From Albidovulum sp. (GTDB lineage: Bacteria; Pseudomonadota; Alphaproteobacteria; Rhodobacterales; Rhodobacteraceae), in the NCBI GenBank assembly GCA_026989275.1, contig JALSJQ010000006.1, forward strand, positions 1 through 64,000: DNA of 64,000 nucleotides, written 5' to 3'. The translations under genes and the position numbers were made by a program. The notes below the pieces were generated by a model, which worked only from the letters and a program-made list of their open reading frames with translations, was not told the DNA's origin and made no database searches. Below are positions 27,398 to 36,165 of this stretch, piece by piece (the first letter of the stretch is position 1; every line of letters begins with the position of its first letter).

Positions 27398-28518
27398 CAC
27401 CCGTTCCCTCCCGCGCCTGCCCGGCCGCCGCCCCGGCCGCGTCGATGGAACAGCCGGCTCACCGGCAGACGGACCATGTTGTCGAGCGCCCCGGTGAAGA
27501 GGATGACCAGGGCCTGGATGACGACGATCATCTCGCGCGAGATCGCAGGCATCTCGAATTCGAGCTCGACCCCGCCCTGATAGAGCATGCCGAAGAGGAT
27601 CGCCGCGAGGATCACCCCCACCGGGTGGGAGCGGCCCATCAGCGCCACGGCGATGCCGACGAAGCCGGCGCCCTGCACGCTGTCGAGCACCAGCCGCTCG
27701 GCCTCGCCCTGCACGGCGTTCACCGCCATCATCCCCGCGAGCGCCCCCGAGATCAGCATGGTCAGCATGATGATCCGCACCGGCGCGATGCCGCCATAGC
27801 GCGCCGCCTCCTCCGAATGACCGAAGGCGCGGATCTCGTAGCCGAGGCGCGAGCGCCAGATCAGCACCCAGACGGCGAAGGCCGCGAGGAGCGCGAGAAG
27901 CAGGGCGATGTTGACCGGGGGCGACTTGGGAAACTTCACCCCCACCCAGGCCAGAATCTCGTGGGCTGTCGGCAGATGCGCTCCGGGCGGGAAGGGCGGC
28001 GTTTCGGGCGACATCGAGCCCGGCAGCTTCAGGTGGTTGACGAGCAGATAGACCAGGAGCGCCGAGGCGATGAAGTTGAACATGATGGTGGTGATGACGA
28101 TGTGGCTGCCGCGTTTCGCCTGCAGCCAGGCGGGGATCGCCGCCCAGGCCGCGCCGAAGAGCGCCGAGGCGATTATGCCCGCCGGCAGGGCCAGCGCCCA
28201 GTGGGGCCAGTCCCACGCCATCATCACGAGCGCGACGCCGAGCCCGCCGAGCCCCGCCTGACCCTCGCCGCCGATGTTGAACAGCCGGGCGTGAAAGGCG
28301 ACGGCCACCGCAAGGCCGGTGAAGATGAAGTTGGTGGCGTAATAGAGCGTGTAGCCCCAGGCGTAGGCGCTGCCGATCGACCCCTGAAGCAGCACGCGCA
28401 TCGCCTTGACGGGGCTCTCGCCGATATAGAGCACGACGAGCCCCGACACGAAGACCGCCAGAAGCAGGTTGATCAGCGGGATGAGGACGACATCGGCCCA
28501 GACCGGGATCCTGCGCAT
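27397..28518 (-). CDS. BMP-family ABC transporter, first permease subunit
   Basis: A 373-aa permease paired with the gene downstream. Family features are YIGESPVKAMRVLLQGS near the N terminus, FHARLFNIGGEGQAGLGG, a periplasmic loop around residues 170-200, the cytoplasmic coupling loop EIRAFGHSEEAARYGGI, and VALMGRSHPVGVILAAILFG. It forms a heterodimeric channel with the second permease. The C terminus is a short Arg/Gly-rich tail. The start overlaps the stop of the ATPase gene, indicating tight translational coupling. Confidence 0.93.
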   Translation of the reverse strand: MRRIPVWADVVLIPLINLLLAVFVSGLVVLYIGESPVKAMRVLLQGSIGSAYAWGYTLYYATNFIFTGLAVAVAFHARLFNIGGEGQAGLGGLGVALVMMAWDWPHWALALPAGIIASALFGAAWAAIPAWLQAKRGSHIVITTIMFNFIASALLVYLLVNHLKLPGSMSPETPPFPPGAHLPTAHEILAWVGVKFPKSPPVNIALLLALLAAFAVWVLIWRSRLGYEIRAFGHSEEAARYGGIAPVRIIMLTMLISGALAGMMAVNAVQGEAERLVLDSVQGAGFVGIAVALMGRSHPVGVILAAILFGMLYQGGVELEFEMPAISREMIVVIQALVILFTGALDNMVRLPVSRLFHRRGRGGGRAGAGGNG

Positions 28519-30137
28519 CAGCCTTCCCTCCCCTCTGCCCCGGTGGCGGTGCCGGCTTCCGGCGCGCCCGGATCGACACCGGCCATCAGGAGGCCGAGTT
28601 CGCGTTCGTCGGTCTCCTCGGGGCGGCGTTCGCCCATGATGCGGCCGTCGAACATCACCAGGATGCGGTCGCCGAGGGAGAGCACCTCGTCGAGCTCGAC
28701 CGAGACGAGCAGGATCGCGCAGCCCGCATCGCGCAGTTCGATCAGCTGTCGGTGGATGAATTCGATCGCGCCGATATCGACCCCCCGGGTGGGCTGGCCG
28801 ACGATCAGCACGTCGGGGTTGTGCTCGATCTCGCGGGCGACGACGATCTTCTGCTGGTTGCCGCCCGAGAAGGAGCGGGCCTCGAGATCGGGGTTGGCGG
28901 GGCGGATGTCGAAGCGTTCGAACTTGCCCGCGGCGTCGCGCTTCATCTCCTTCTGGTCCATCAGCCCCCAGCCGCGGTCGAAACGGGGCTCGTGGTGATA
29001 GCCGAAGGGGGTGTTCTCCCAGCCGTGGAATTCCATCACGAGACCCCGCCGCTGCCGGTCCTCGGGGATGTGGGCCAGGCCCATTTCGCGGGCGAGGCGC
29101 GCATCGGGACGGGCCACGTCGAGGGGTTCGCTGCCGAGGCGCACCTCGCCGCGGGCGGCGCGGATGCCGCTCAGCACCTCGAGGAGCTCCGACTGGCCGT
29201 TGCCCGCCACCCCGGCAATGGCGAGAATCTCGCCCTCGCGCAGATCGAAGGAGATGTTCTTCAGCCGCTCGACGCCCTTTTCGTCCCTCAGGCAGAGATC
29301 GCGCACCTCGAGCACCCGGTCGCCGGGCCGGGCGGGGGGCTTCTCGACCCGAAGCAGCACCTTGCGCCCCACCATCAGCTCCGCCAGCTCCTCGGGCGAT
29401 GTGGCGGCGGTTTCGCGCGTGGCGACGATCTCGCCCTGCCGCATGACCGACACCCGGTCGGTCACCTCCATGATCTCGCGCAGCTTGTGGGTGATGAGGA
29501 TGATCGTCTTGCCCTCGTCGCGCAGCGAGCGGAGGATGCGGAAGAGATGGTCGGCCTCGGCCGGGGTGAGCACGCCCGTCGGCTCGTCGAGGATGAGGAT
29601 GTCGGCGTGGCGGTAGAGCGCCTTGAGGATCTCCACCCGTTGCTGGAGCCCGACCGAAAGCGTCTCGATCACCGCGTCCGGATCGACGGCGAGTTCGTAG
29701 TCGCGGGCGAGCTCGACCAGCATCCTGCGTGCCCGCCGCAGGGCCGGGCCGAGCAGCGCCCCGCCCTCGACCCCGAGAACGATGTTCTCGAGGACGGTGA
29801 AATTCTCCACCAGCTTGAAATGCTGGAACACCATGCCGATGCCGGCGGCGATCGCATCCTGAGGGGAGCGGATCTCCACCTTTCGGCCATGCACTTCGAT
29901 CTCGCCCGCATCGGCCTGATAATAGCCGTAGATGATCGACATCAGCGTGGACTTGCCGGCGCCGTTCTCCCCGACGATGCCGTGGATGGTGCCCTTCTCG
30001 ACCTCGAGATGGATGTCGCGGTTGGCCTGCACCGGCCCGAAGCTCTTGGAAATGCCGACGAGCCTGAGCGCGGGCGGCGGGGCGGCGCGCGCTTCGCCGC
30101 TTTCGATGCCGGGCGCTCTCGTGACCTCTGCACTCAC
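28518..30137 (-). CDS. BMP-family ABC transporter, ATP-binding subunit (two ABC domains)
   Basis: A 539-aa protein with two fused ABC domains, as in nucleoside and simple-sugar importers (NupO/YufO type). The first domain has Walker A GENGAGKST at about 56-64, signature LSVGLQQRVEILKAL and Walker B ILILDEPTGVL. The second domain has a normal signature (SFSGGNQQKIVVARE) but a degenerate Walker A (GVAGNGQSE) and Walker B with Gly-Gln (LIVGQPTRGVD), a pattern usual for this group. It starts at GTG 30137, with GGAGG 9 nt upstream. It is separated from bmpA by about 155 bp containing a strong hairpin. Confidence 0.94.
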   Translation of the reverse strand: MSAEVTRAPGIESGEARAAPPPALRLVGISKSFGPVQANRDIHLEVEKGTIHGIVGENGAGKSTLMSIIYGYYQADAGEIEVHGRKVEIRSPQDAIAAGIGMVFQHFKLVENFTVLENIVLGVEGGALLGPALRRARRMLVELARDYELAVDPDAVIETLSVGLQQRVEILKALYRHADILILDEPTGVLTPAEADHLFRILRSLRDEGKTIILITHKLREIMEVTDRVSVMRQGEIVATRETAATSPEELAELMVGRKVLLRVEKPPARPGDRVLEVRDLCLRDEKGVERLKNISFDLREGEILAIAGVAGNGQSELLEVLSGIRAARGEVRLGSEPLDVARPDARLAREMGLAHIPEDRQRRGLVMEFHGWENTPFGYHHEPRFDRGWGLMDQKEMKRDAAGKFERFDIRPANPDLEARSFSGGNQQKIVVAREIEHNPDVLIVGQPTRGVDIGAIEFIHRQLIELRDAGCAILLVSVELDEVLSLGDRILVMFDGRIMGERRPEETDERELGLLMAGVDPGAPEAGTATGAEGREG

Positions 30138-30248
30138 GGGGAACGGCCTCCATGCCGGGTTGGGCGCTCCCCCGCGGGGGCCGCGCGCGCCGGGGCCGTT
30201 CGGCGGGCGCTGCGGGGCGGGGGGCCGCAGGCGGGCGCTGGAAGGGAA

Positions 30249-30274
30249 GGGCCCGCCACGGCTGCGGCGGGCCC
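30249..30274 (-). terminator. GC-rich hairpin after bmpA (partial terminator or processing site)
   Basis: Perfect 9-bp inverted repeat GGGCCCGCC / GGCGGGCCC at 30249-30257 and 30266-30274 with an 8-nt loop. It lies 20 bp beyond the bmpA stop, on the bmpA-to-ATPase side. The following bases on the minus strand are only TTCC. It could set higher expression of the binding protein than of the transporter. Confidence 0.6.
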
Positions 30275-30292
30275 CGTCTCGACGAGGAAGGG

Positions 30293-31282
30293 TTACTTCA
30301 CCGGGCAGCTGTTGTCGCTCATGTAGTCGTGAACGACGATCTCGCCATCGATGATCTTCTGCCGGGCCTCATCGACCTTCGCCTTCATTTCGGGGGTGAT
30401 GAGATCCTTGTTGTATTCGTCATAGGCATAATCGACACCGCCTTCCTTGAGACCGAGAACGACGAGCCCGGTGCTCATGCCGGGGCCGTCCCGGAAGGCG
30501 TCATGGACGGCGTTGTCCACCCGCTTCAGCATCGAGGTGAGGACGTGGCCGGGGAACATGTAGTTCTGGTTGCTGTCCACGCCGATGCCATAGACGCCCG
30601 CGTCGGCCGCGGCCTGCAGCACGCCCCGGCCGGTGCCGCCGGCGGCGTGATAGATCACGTCGGCGCCCTGGGCGATCTGGGCCTTGGCGAGCTCGGCGCC
30701 CTTCACCGGGTCGTTCCAGGCGGCGGGGGTGGTGCCGGTCATGTTCTGGAAGACGACGGCGTCGGGGTTGACCGCCTTCACGCCCTGCACATAGCCGCAG
30801 GCGAAGCGGCGGATGAGGGGAATGTCCATGCCGCCGACGAAGCCGAGCTTGCCGGTCTTCGACTTCATCGCGCCGAGCATGCCGACGAGATAGGACCCCT
30901 CGTGCTCCTTGAAGACCACCGAGCGGACGTTCGGCTGGTTCACCACCATGTCCACGATCACGAACTTGGTGTCCGGATAGTCCGGCGCGACCTTCTCGAG
31001 GGTGGAGGCGAAGGCGAAGCCGACGGTGACGATCGGGTTGGCGCCGGCCTCGGCGAAGCGGCGCAGCGCCTGTTCGCGCTGGGCGTCGTTCTGCAGCTCG
31101 ACCTCGCGGTAGTTCTCGCCGGTTTCCTTCTTCCAGCGCTCGGCGCCGCGATAGGCGGCCTCGTTGAACGACTTGTCGAACTTGCCGCCCAGATCGTAGA
31201 TGATCGCGGGCTCGGCCAGCGCGCTCGCGGCCGAGACGGCCACGGCGGCGCCGGCGCCGAGAAGGGTTTGCATGAAGCTCAT
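30293..31282 (-). CDS. BMP family ABC transporter substrate-binding protein (BmpA/Med type)
   Basis: A 329-aa periplasmic binding protein. A Sec signal peptide (MQTLLGAGAAVAVSAASALA) ends near residue 23. The mature part shows the BMP/Bmp signatures DLGGKFDKSFNEAAYRGAERW, GFAFASTLEKVAPDYPDTKF, EGSYLVGMLGAMKSKTGKLG, GMDIPLIRRFACGYVQG and GVDSNQNYMFPGHVLTSMLKR. No lipobox Cys is present, so it is probably soluble in the periplasm. Family members bind purine nucleosides or related compounds. The start at 31282 has GGGAG 7 nt upstream. It is first in an operon with the ATPase and two permeases. Confidence 0.94.
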   Translation of the reverse strand: MSFMQTLLGAGAAVAVSAASALAEPAIIYDLGGKFDKSFNEAAYRGAERWKKETGENYREVELQNDAQREQALRRFAEAGANPIVTVGFAFASTLEKVAPDYPDTKFVIVDMVVNQPNVRSVVFKEHEGSYLVGMLGAMKSKTGKLGFVGGMDIPLIRRFACGYVQGVKAVNPDAVVFQNMTGTTPAAWNDPVKGAELAKAQIAQGADVIYHAAGGTGRGVLQAAADAGVYGIGVDSNQNYMFPGHVLTSMLKRVDNAVHDAFRDGPGMSTGLVVLGLKEGGVDYAYDEYNKDLITPEMKAKVDEARQKIIDGEIVVHDYMSDNSCPVK

Positions 31283-31351
31283 GGATGTCTCCCTGGAATG
31301 CTTGTTGCTGTTGTCGGGGCGGACGATGCGAGTCGCCGCCGAATGCAACGG

Positions 31352-31380
31352 ATTTCACCCCCCTTTGCCGCCTGCGTCAA
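31352..31380 (-). promoter_or_regulatory. Probable sigma-70-type promoter of the bmpA operon
   Basis: On the minus strand TTGACG (31380-31375) and TGAAAT (31357-31352) are exactly 17 bp apart, about 70 bp before the bmpA start. The -35 half is near consensus. The rest of the 325-bp spacer (31283-31607) holds no supported gene. Confidence 0.5.
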
Positions 31381-31607
31381 TGGGGTTGACCATTCGGTTC
31401 GCAAAAAGCCGGACCGACGCGCCATCTGCGGGCGCAATGGTCAGGCAATTGGGGGCGTGACGCGGCGTCATCTGCCGGCACCCGGTCCGGCGGGGGATGG
31501 CCCGAGCCGTTCCTTGCGCGACCGACGCGGATCTTCGACGCGCATCAACGCCGTTCCTGCCCTCGGCCGTCCCCCCTTTGCGTCTGACGACGACCGGCGC
31601 CGGGGCG

Positions 31608-32546
31608 CTACCGCTTGCCCGCGCCCGTCAGATTCGCGACCGGGTCTTCCTTTGCGGGCGCGTCGGCGGTTTCCGCGGGCATGGGGGCGCTCGTCGGGAA
31701 GTCGTGCCCGCCGATCCGGGCGAGGGCGGGGCGTCCGGTCAGGATCTCCACCAGCATCATGCCGGGACGGGGGGCAAGGCGGGTGACGAACTGCCCGTCC
31801 ACCAGCTCGGCCGCGCGCACCACGGGGCCCCGGCCCGGAAAGAGCAGCTGCCGCCAGGGCTCGAGCCGCACCGGCTGATCGGCGCCGAGAACGAGGGCGG
31901 TGCTCTGGTCGGGGCCGAAGACGTCGGGAGCGACATGCACCAGCGGCTTGCGCGGCCGGCGGCGGCGCAGGGCGAGGACCGGCATGGCGCCGCTTCGGGT
32001 CACGAGCCGGAGCCCGCGGGCGAGGCGGTCGATGTCGGCCGCTCCGGTCATCAGCATGACGGGGGTGCCGGCAAGAAAACCCCGCTCGGGCGGCCCGGCC
32101 TCGAGGGGTCCGGCGGTGGCGTCGGCGCTTTCGATGCCTGCGATCCGGGAGAGAGGAGGGGCAATGGTCGCCTCGCCGAGACGCAGGGATGGCGCCGGCC
32201 GTCTCTCGGCGCTCTCGACGCCGGTCGATCCCGCGACATGCCCTGTCCGCCCCGACCCGGCTCGCGAACTCCGCTGCCGGAAGATCCATCGCAGCAACGC
32301 ACCGAAGGGGCGCGTCAGCTCCGGCAAACCCGTCGGCAGGCTCGGGCGCGCCCATCCTGCCCGATGCGCCCCTGCACGGTGGTTCCCTGCGTGGCGATGC
32401 GCTTTCCCGCTCGCATCACGCGGACAGGCCGGCCATGCCGCGGCGCCCTTTCGTGACACGGTGTTCTCTCGCGATGCGGGCGCGATCGGCCCGATCGTCG
32501 AAACGCGCCGCCGCCCAGCCGGCGGGACCCTGGCTCCCTCCGCCAT
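31608..32546 (-). CDS. Hint_2-like domain protein lacking the catalytic Cys
   Basis: A 312-aa protein that I recognise only in its C-terminal half. Residues about 157-282 follow the Hedgehog/intein Hint_2 pattern common in Rhodobacteraceae: FLAGTPVML, DIDRLARGLRLVTRSGAMPVL, then VHVAPDVFGPDQS, a block corresponding to the usual SPQHR turn but reading GADQPVRLEPW, and AAELVDGQFV. The Cys that normally precedes the first strand is Gly156, and the central His is absent, so self-splicing chemistry is unlikely. The first 150 residues are low in conserved features. The ATG at 32546 has GGAG 6 nt upstream; a TTG 42 nt earlier is possible. The function is unknown. Confidence 0.6.
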   Translation of the reverse strand: MAEGARVPPAGRRRVSTIGPIAPASRENTVSRKGAAAWPACPRDASGKAHRHAGNHRAGAHRAGWARPSLPTGLPELTRPFGALLRWIFRQRSSRAGSGRTGHVAGSTGVESAERRPAPSLRLGEATIAPPLSRIAGIESADATAGPLEAGPPERGFLAGTPVMLMTGAADIDRLARGLRLVTRSGAMPVLALRRRRPRKPLVHVAPDVFGPDQSTALVLGADQPVRLEPWRQLLFPGRGPVVRAAELVDGQFVTRLAPRPGMMLVEILTGRPALARIGGHDFPTSAPMPAETADAPAKEDPVANLTGAGKR

Positions 32547-32637
32547 CCTGCTCTCCGTCTTGCCTGTGCTCTGCCTTTTTTCTTTCAATGCTAGCTTAAA
32601 TTTTCGTAAACATCGACAGGTTTTTCGGGAGAATGTG
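32547..32637. promoter_or_regulatory. AT-rich divergent promoter region before znuA
   Basis: A short AT-rich island (about 32573-32620, including GCTAGCTTAAATTTTCG) between the Hint-like gene and znuA, in otherwise very GC-rich DNA. It is the natural place for the znuA promoter and a Zur operator. I could not recognise a clean Zur palindrome by eye. Confidence 0.4.
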
Positions 32638-33651
32638 ATGGATCACGCCGCTACCTTGCAGGAAGGGAAGGGAACGAGGCGCCCTTCTCGCGCCCTCGTC
32701 CGCGTTCTGGCCCTCCTGTTTCTCGGCGTCTGCGGCTTCGTCGCGCCGCTCCGGGCCGGGGAGCCGGCAGCGCTCGAGGTGGTGACCGATCTGCCGCTCA
32801 CCGCCGCTCTGGTCGCTTCCGTGGGCGGGGCGGAGGTGAAGGCGGGCGCGCTGATCGACCGGCCGGTCTCGCCGCACGATCTTGCCCTAACCCCCTCTCT
32901 TGCCGGGCGCATCGCCCGTGCCGATCTCGTGGTGGTGACGAGCGCCTGGCTCTCTCCCTGGCTGATCGAGGCTGCGTCCGATCTGGCGCCGGGAGCGCCG
33001 CTTCTGGTCCTGTTCGGCCGGGGGGCGCGTCCCTCTCCTTCCGACTCTGCCGCCGGTGAAAAGAGCGGCTCCCGCGCGGCCGGTGATACCGCCGCGCCCT
33101 CTTCCGGCGCTACCGGGAGGCTTCCCGAGGCCGAGCTGATGCACCCCTGGCTCGATCCCGAGCGACTGGCCCGCTGGCCGGCCCGGATCGCCGCCGCCCT
33201 TGGTGCGGCGCGGCCGGATGCGCGGGAGGCGTTCGCGAAGAGGGCCGCCGAACTGTCGTCCCGGATCGCGGCGCAGGATCGCAGCATCGCCACGGCCCTT
33301 GCCCCCTACAGGCGCGTCAGACCCGTGATGTCGCACGACTTCCTCGCGCCCTTCGTGCGCCATTACGGCCTCGCTCCGCCCTATGCCCTGGCCGGGGCGG
33401 ACGATCTGCCGCCCGCGCCGCGGCGCGTTGCCCGGGCGCGGCAGCTTCTGGCAAGCGGCGCGGCATCCTGCCTGCTCGTCACGCCCTGGGACGTCTCGGC
33501 CCTTTTCGCGCGCCTCGCCGCCGAAAGCGGCCGGCCGCTGATCGTGGTCGATCCGGTCGGCCTTGCCCTGCCACCGGACCCCGAGCTTCCCGGACGGCTT
33601 CTCGCGGGGGTGGCCGATGCCTGGCGCCGCTGCGCCGGTGCCGGGGGGTGA
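32638..33651 (+). CDS. znuA: Zinc ABC transporter substrate-binding protein ZnuA
   Basis: A 337-aa cluster A-I metal-binding protein that captures zinc in the periplasm. A signal peptide (LVRVLALLFLGVCGFVAPLRA) ends near residue 41. The three expected His ligands are in SPHDLALTPS, LMHPWLDPE and MSHDFLAPF. The usual His/Asp-rich loop is missing and replaced by a Ser/Gly/Ala-rich stretch at about 133-160. The ATG at 32638 has GGGAG 7 nt upstream. It is followed by znuC and znuB on the same strand, after a 166-bp gap. Zur control is expected for the family but was not shown here. Confidence 0.9.
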   Translation: MDHAATLQEGKGTRRPSRALVRVLALLFLGVCGFVAPLRAGEPAALEVVTDLPLTAALVASVGGAEVKAGALIDRPVSPHDLALTPSLAGRIARADLVVVTSAWLSPWLIEAASDLAPGAPLLVLFGRGARPSPSDSAAGEKSGSRAAGDTAAPSSGATGRLPEAELMHPWLDPERLARWPARIAAALGAARPDAREAFAKRAAELSSRIAAQDRSIATALAPYRRVRPVMSHDFLAPFVRHYGLAPPYALAGADDLPPAPRRVARARQLLASGAASCLLVTPWDVSALFARLAAESGRPLIVVDPVGLALPPDPELPGRLLAGVADAWRRCAGAGG

Positions 33652-33817
33652 GGGCCGCGAGCGTGCTCCGGTCCCGCTGCGGCCCCGCCGCCTGCCCGCA
33701 AGGCCTTCCCTTGCGGCTGGCGCTTCGGGCCCTTTTCTTTCGGTGCGGGATCGGGCATGGCGAAGTGATGCCCGCCACGGGGCGGCCGCGGGCACGGAAC
33801 GGGTCCGAGAGGAGAGA

Positions 33818-34669
33818 ATGTCGAGGATGGCGGGCAGGGGAAGCGGTCCGAAGGGGGCGGCCGGGGCCGGCGCGCCCCTCCTGCGTCTCGAGCGGGTCGA
33901 GGTCGTTCGCGGCGGCCGCACGATCCTCGAGGACATCACCCTCGAGATCCGCCCCGGCGAGATCCTGACCATCGTCGGCCCCAACGGGGCGGGCAAATCG
34001 ACCCTCGTCAAGGTGGTGGTGGGGGCGATCATGCCCGACCGCGGCCGCGTCTGGCGTCGCCCCGGCCTTGTCATCGGCTATGTGCCGCAGAGGCTGGCGC
34101 TCGATCCGTCGATGCCGCTGACGGCGCGGCGCTTCATCGCCCTTGTCGCCGGGGCGGGGGAGGGGGAGATCGCCGCCATGCTCGCGCGCGTCGGCACGCC
34201 CCATGTGTTCGACCGGCAGATGACGGCGCTTTCGGGCGGCGAGACGCAACGGGTGCTGCTGGCCGCGGCGCTGTTGCGGGAGCCGGATCTGCTCGTGCTC
34301 GACGAGCCGGCCCAGGGGCTCGACCAGCCGGGCGAGGCGGCCTTCTACCGGCTGCTCGAGGCATGCCGCCGCGAGGCCGGTTTCGCGATCCTCATGGTCA
34401 GCCACGATCTGCATGTGGTGATGAGCACTTCTGACCGGGTGATCTGCCTCAACCGGCATGTCTGCTGCACCGGCACGCCGGCGGCGGTGGAGGCGGCGCC
34501 GGAATACCGGGCCCTCTTCGGAACGGGCACGGGCGGGGCGCTGGCGCTCTATCGCCACTCCCACGACCATGCGCATGATGTGGACGGAAACTGCCTGCCG
34601 AAGAAGCCGTCCGCGGTGACGGACGCGGAGCGGCCGGCCGATGGAGGGACCACGGATGCCGCTGATTGA
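33818..34669 (+). CDS. znuC: Zinc ABC transporter ATP-binding protein ZnuC
   Basis: A 283-aa ABC ATPase for zinc import. It has Walker A GPNGAGKST at about 52-60, signature LSGGETQRVLLAAALL, Walker B DLLVLDEPAQGLD and the switch His in MVSHDLH. The C terminus carries a short His/Asp-rich tail (YRHSHDHAHDVDGNC), common in ZnuC and possibly a cytoplasmic zinc-binding segment. The ATG has AGAGGAGAG upstream. Its 3' end overlaps the znuB start by 14 bp. Confidence 0.94.
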   Translation: MSRMAGRGSGPKGAAGAGAPLLRLERVEVVRGGRTILEDITLEIRPGEILTIVGPNGAGKSTLVKVVVGAIMPDRGRVWRRPGLVIGYVPQRLALDPSMPLTARRFIALVAGAGEGEIAAMLARVGTPHVFDRQMTALSGGETQRVLLAAALLREPDLLVLDEPAQGLDQPGEAAFYRLLEACRREAGFAILMVSHDLHVVMSTSDRVICLNRHVCCTGTPAAVEAAPEYRALFGTGTGGALALYRHSHDHAHDVDGNCLPKKPSAVTDAERPADGGTTDAAD

Positions 34670-35471
34670 CACGCTGCGCGCCGCCTTCGCCGAACCCTTC
34701 ATGCAGCGGGCCCTTCTCGCCGCGCTGGCGGTGGCAGCGATGGCGGGGCCCCTCGGCTCGGTGGTGCTCTGGCGCCGCATGGCCTGGTTCGGCGACGCCA
34801 CCGCCCATGCCGCCCTGCTCGGGGTGGCGCTGGCCTTCCTTGCCGACCTGCCGGCCCCGCTCGGCATTCTGGCCGCGGCGCTCGTGGCGGCGCTCTTCCT
34901 GCACGTCTTCTCGCGCCGCGAGACCGGCAACGACGCCCTTCTCGCGGTGATCTCCCATGGCGGGCTCGGCCTCGGCCTCCTCGCGCTGGTGCTCTCGGGC
35001 GGGGGACGGGCGCGGATCGAGGGCTTCCTTTTCGGCGACATCCTCGCCGTCGGCTGGGCCGATGCGGCGCTGGCGGTCGGGCTGGCGGCGCTGGTTCTGG
35101 CGACGCTGGCCCTGCGCTGGCGCGGCCTCGTGCTCTCGAGCCTGAGTGCCGATCTCGCCGTCGCCTCGGGGGTGCGGCCGCGGCGCGAGAATGCGCTGCT
35201 TCTGGTGATGCTGGCGCTGGTGGTGGCGGTGGCGATCCGCATCACCGGGGCGCTTCTCGTCTCGGCCCTCCTCGTGATCCCGGCCGCCGCGGCTCGTCCC
35301 CTGTCCCGCACGCCCGAGGCGATGGCGCGGCTCGCGGCGCTCATCGGCATGCTGGCCGCCCTCGTCGGCCTTTCGGGCGCCTGGGTGCTCGACGCGCCGG
35401 CCGGCCCCGCGATCGTCACGGCGGCGCTGGTGCTCTTCCTCCTCGCCGCTCCCTTCGGCCGGCGGCGCTGA
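34656..35471 (+). CDS. znuB: Zinc ABC transporter permease ZnuB
   Basis: A 271-aa ABC-3 family permease with about eight or nine hydrophobic segments, which forms the zinc channel with ZnuA and ZnuC. The N-terminal MPLIDTLRAAFAEPFMQRALLAAL and the FGDATAHAALLGVALAF block are typical of ZnuB. The start at 34656 has GGAGGG upstream and overlaps znuC, so translation is probably coupled. It ends the znuACB cluster. Confidence 0.95.
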   Translation: MPLIDTLRAAFAEPFMQRALLAALAVAAMAGPLGSVVLWRRMAWFGDATAHAALLGVALAFLADLPAPLGILAAALVAALFLHVFSRRETGNDALLAVISHGGLGLGLLALVLSGGGRARIEGFLFGDILAVGWADAALAVGLAALVLATLALRWRGLVLSSLSADLAVASGVRPRRENALLLVMLALVVAVAIRITGALLVSALLVIPAAAARPLSRTPEAMARLAALIGMLAALVGLSGAWVLDAPAGPAIVTAALVLFLLAAPFGRRR

Positions 35472-35499
35472 GAGGCCGACAGGGGACGGTGCCCCCGCC

Positions 35500-36165
35500 T
35501 CAGTCGCGATCGAGGGGCGCGCCGTAGAATTTCGGCATCCGCGACGAAGGCGCCTTCCTGGTTTGTTTCCCGGCGGCGAGCTGTTTGCGGGCCTTGCGCA
35601 CGGACGCCGACAGGCTGTCGATCTTCTTTATCAGATCCCCGAGGAATTTGCTCTCGTCCTTCAGGGCGCGATTGTAGGGTTGGTTCTGTCCTTTTGCGGG
35701 ATTCTGCTCTCTCTGGAGCTTGCGCCGCTTGATCTCCGCGTCGATGATCTCCTTTTTCCTTTTCAGGGCGCGTTTCGCCCTTGCGAGATATTTCTCGAAA
35801 CTCTTCAGCCGCGAGTCCATCTTCTCGCCCAGTCGCCGAAGCGTTTTCTTGTCCGTTGTCCTGAGCGCAACCTTGGCTTGCTGAGCCAGCTTTCTCCTGT
35901 AGTTATATATAGTCGCGCCAATGATATCGGCGATTCCGGTGCCGTATTTCCGCACCACGGACTTCCGGTTGAAGTCCTTCTTGCCATGCCGCCTTGCGTA
36001 ATGAAGCTTCAACTCCCGGAAATATGCCCTTTCCCTCGCCGTGATCTGTCGCATCACGGTTCTTGCGGCGTCCTTTACCGACGGAGCGGCAAGGGCCGGG
36101 ACAGGAGCCAGAAGAGCGAAAGCGAGAACGGCGCCTCCCTGGCGCAACACATCCCTGCGGAGCAT
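35500..36165 (-). CDS. Lysine-rich secreted hypothetical protein
   Basis: I do not recognise this 221-aa protein. It has a signal peptide with a twin Arg (RRDVLRQGGAVLAFALLAPVPALAAP), which could be Tat or Sec. The mature part is strongly basic, with many Lys residues and long heptad-like stretches (KSFEKYLARAKRALKRKK and EIIDAEIKRRKLQREQ) that suggest coiled coils. Its Lys-rich composition and lower GC are unlike all neighbours, which points to recent acquisition. A DNA- or envelope-polymer-binding role would fit the charge, but nothing specific supports it. The ATG follows GGAGGGGGGAGG. Confidence 0.7.
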   Translation of the reverse strand: MLRRDVLRQGGAVLAFALLAPVPALAAPSVKDAARTVMRQITARERAYFRELKLHYARRHGKKDFNRKSVVRKYGTGIADIIGATIYNYRRKLAQQAKVALRTTDKKTLRRLGEKMDSRLKSFEKYLARAKRALKRKKEIIDAEIKRRKLQREQNPAKGQNQPYNRALKDESKFLGDLIKKIDSLSASVRKARKQLAAGKQTRKAPSSRMPKFYGAPLDRD

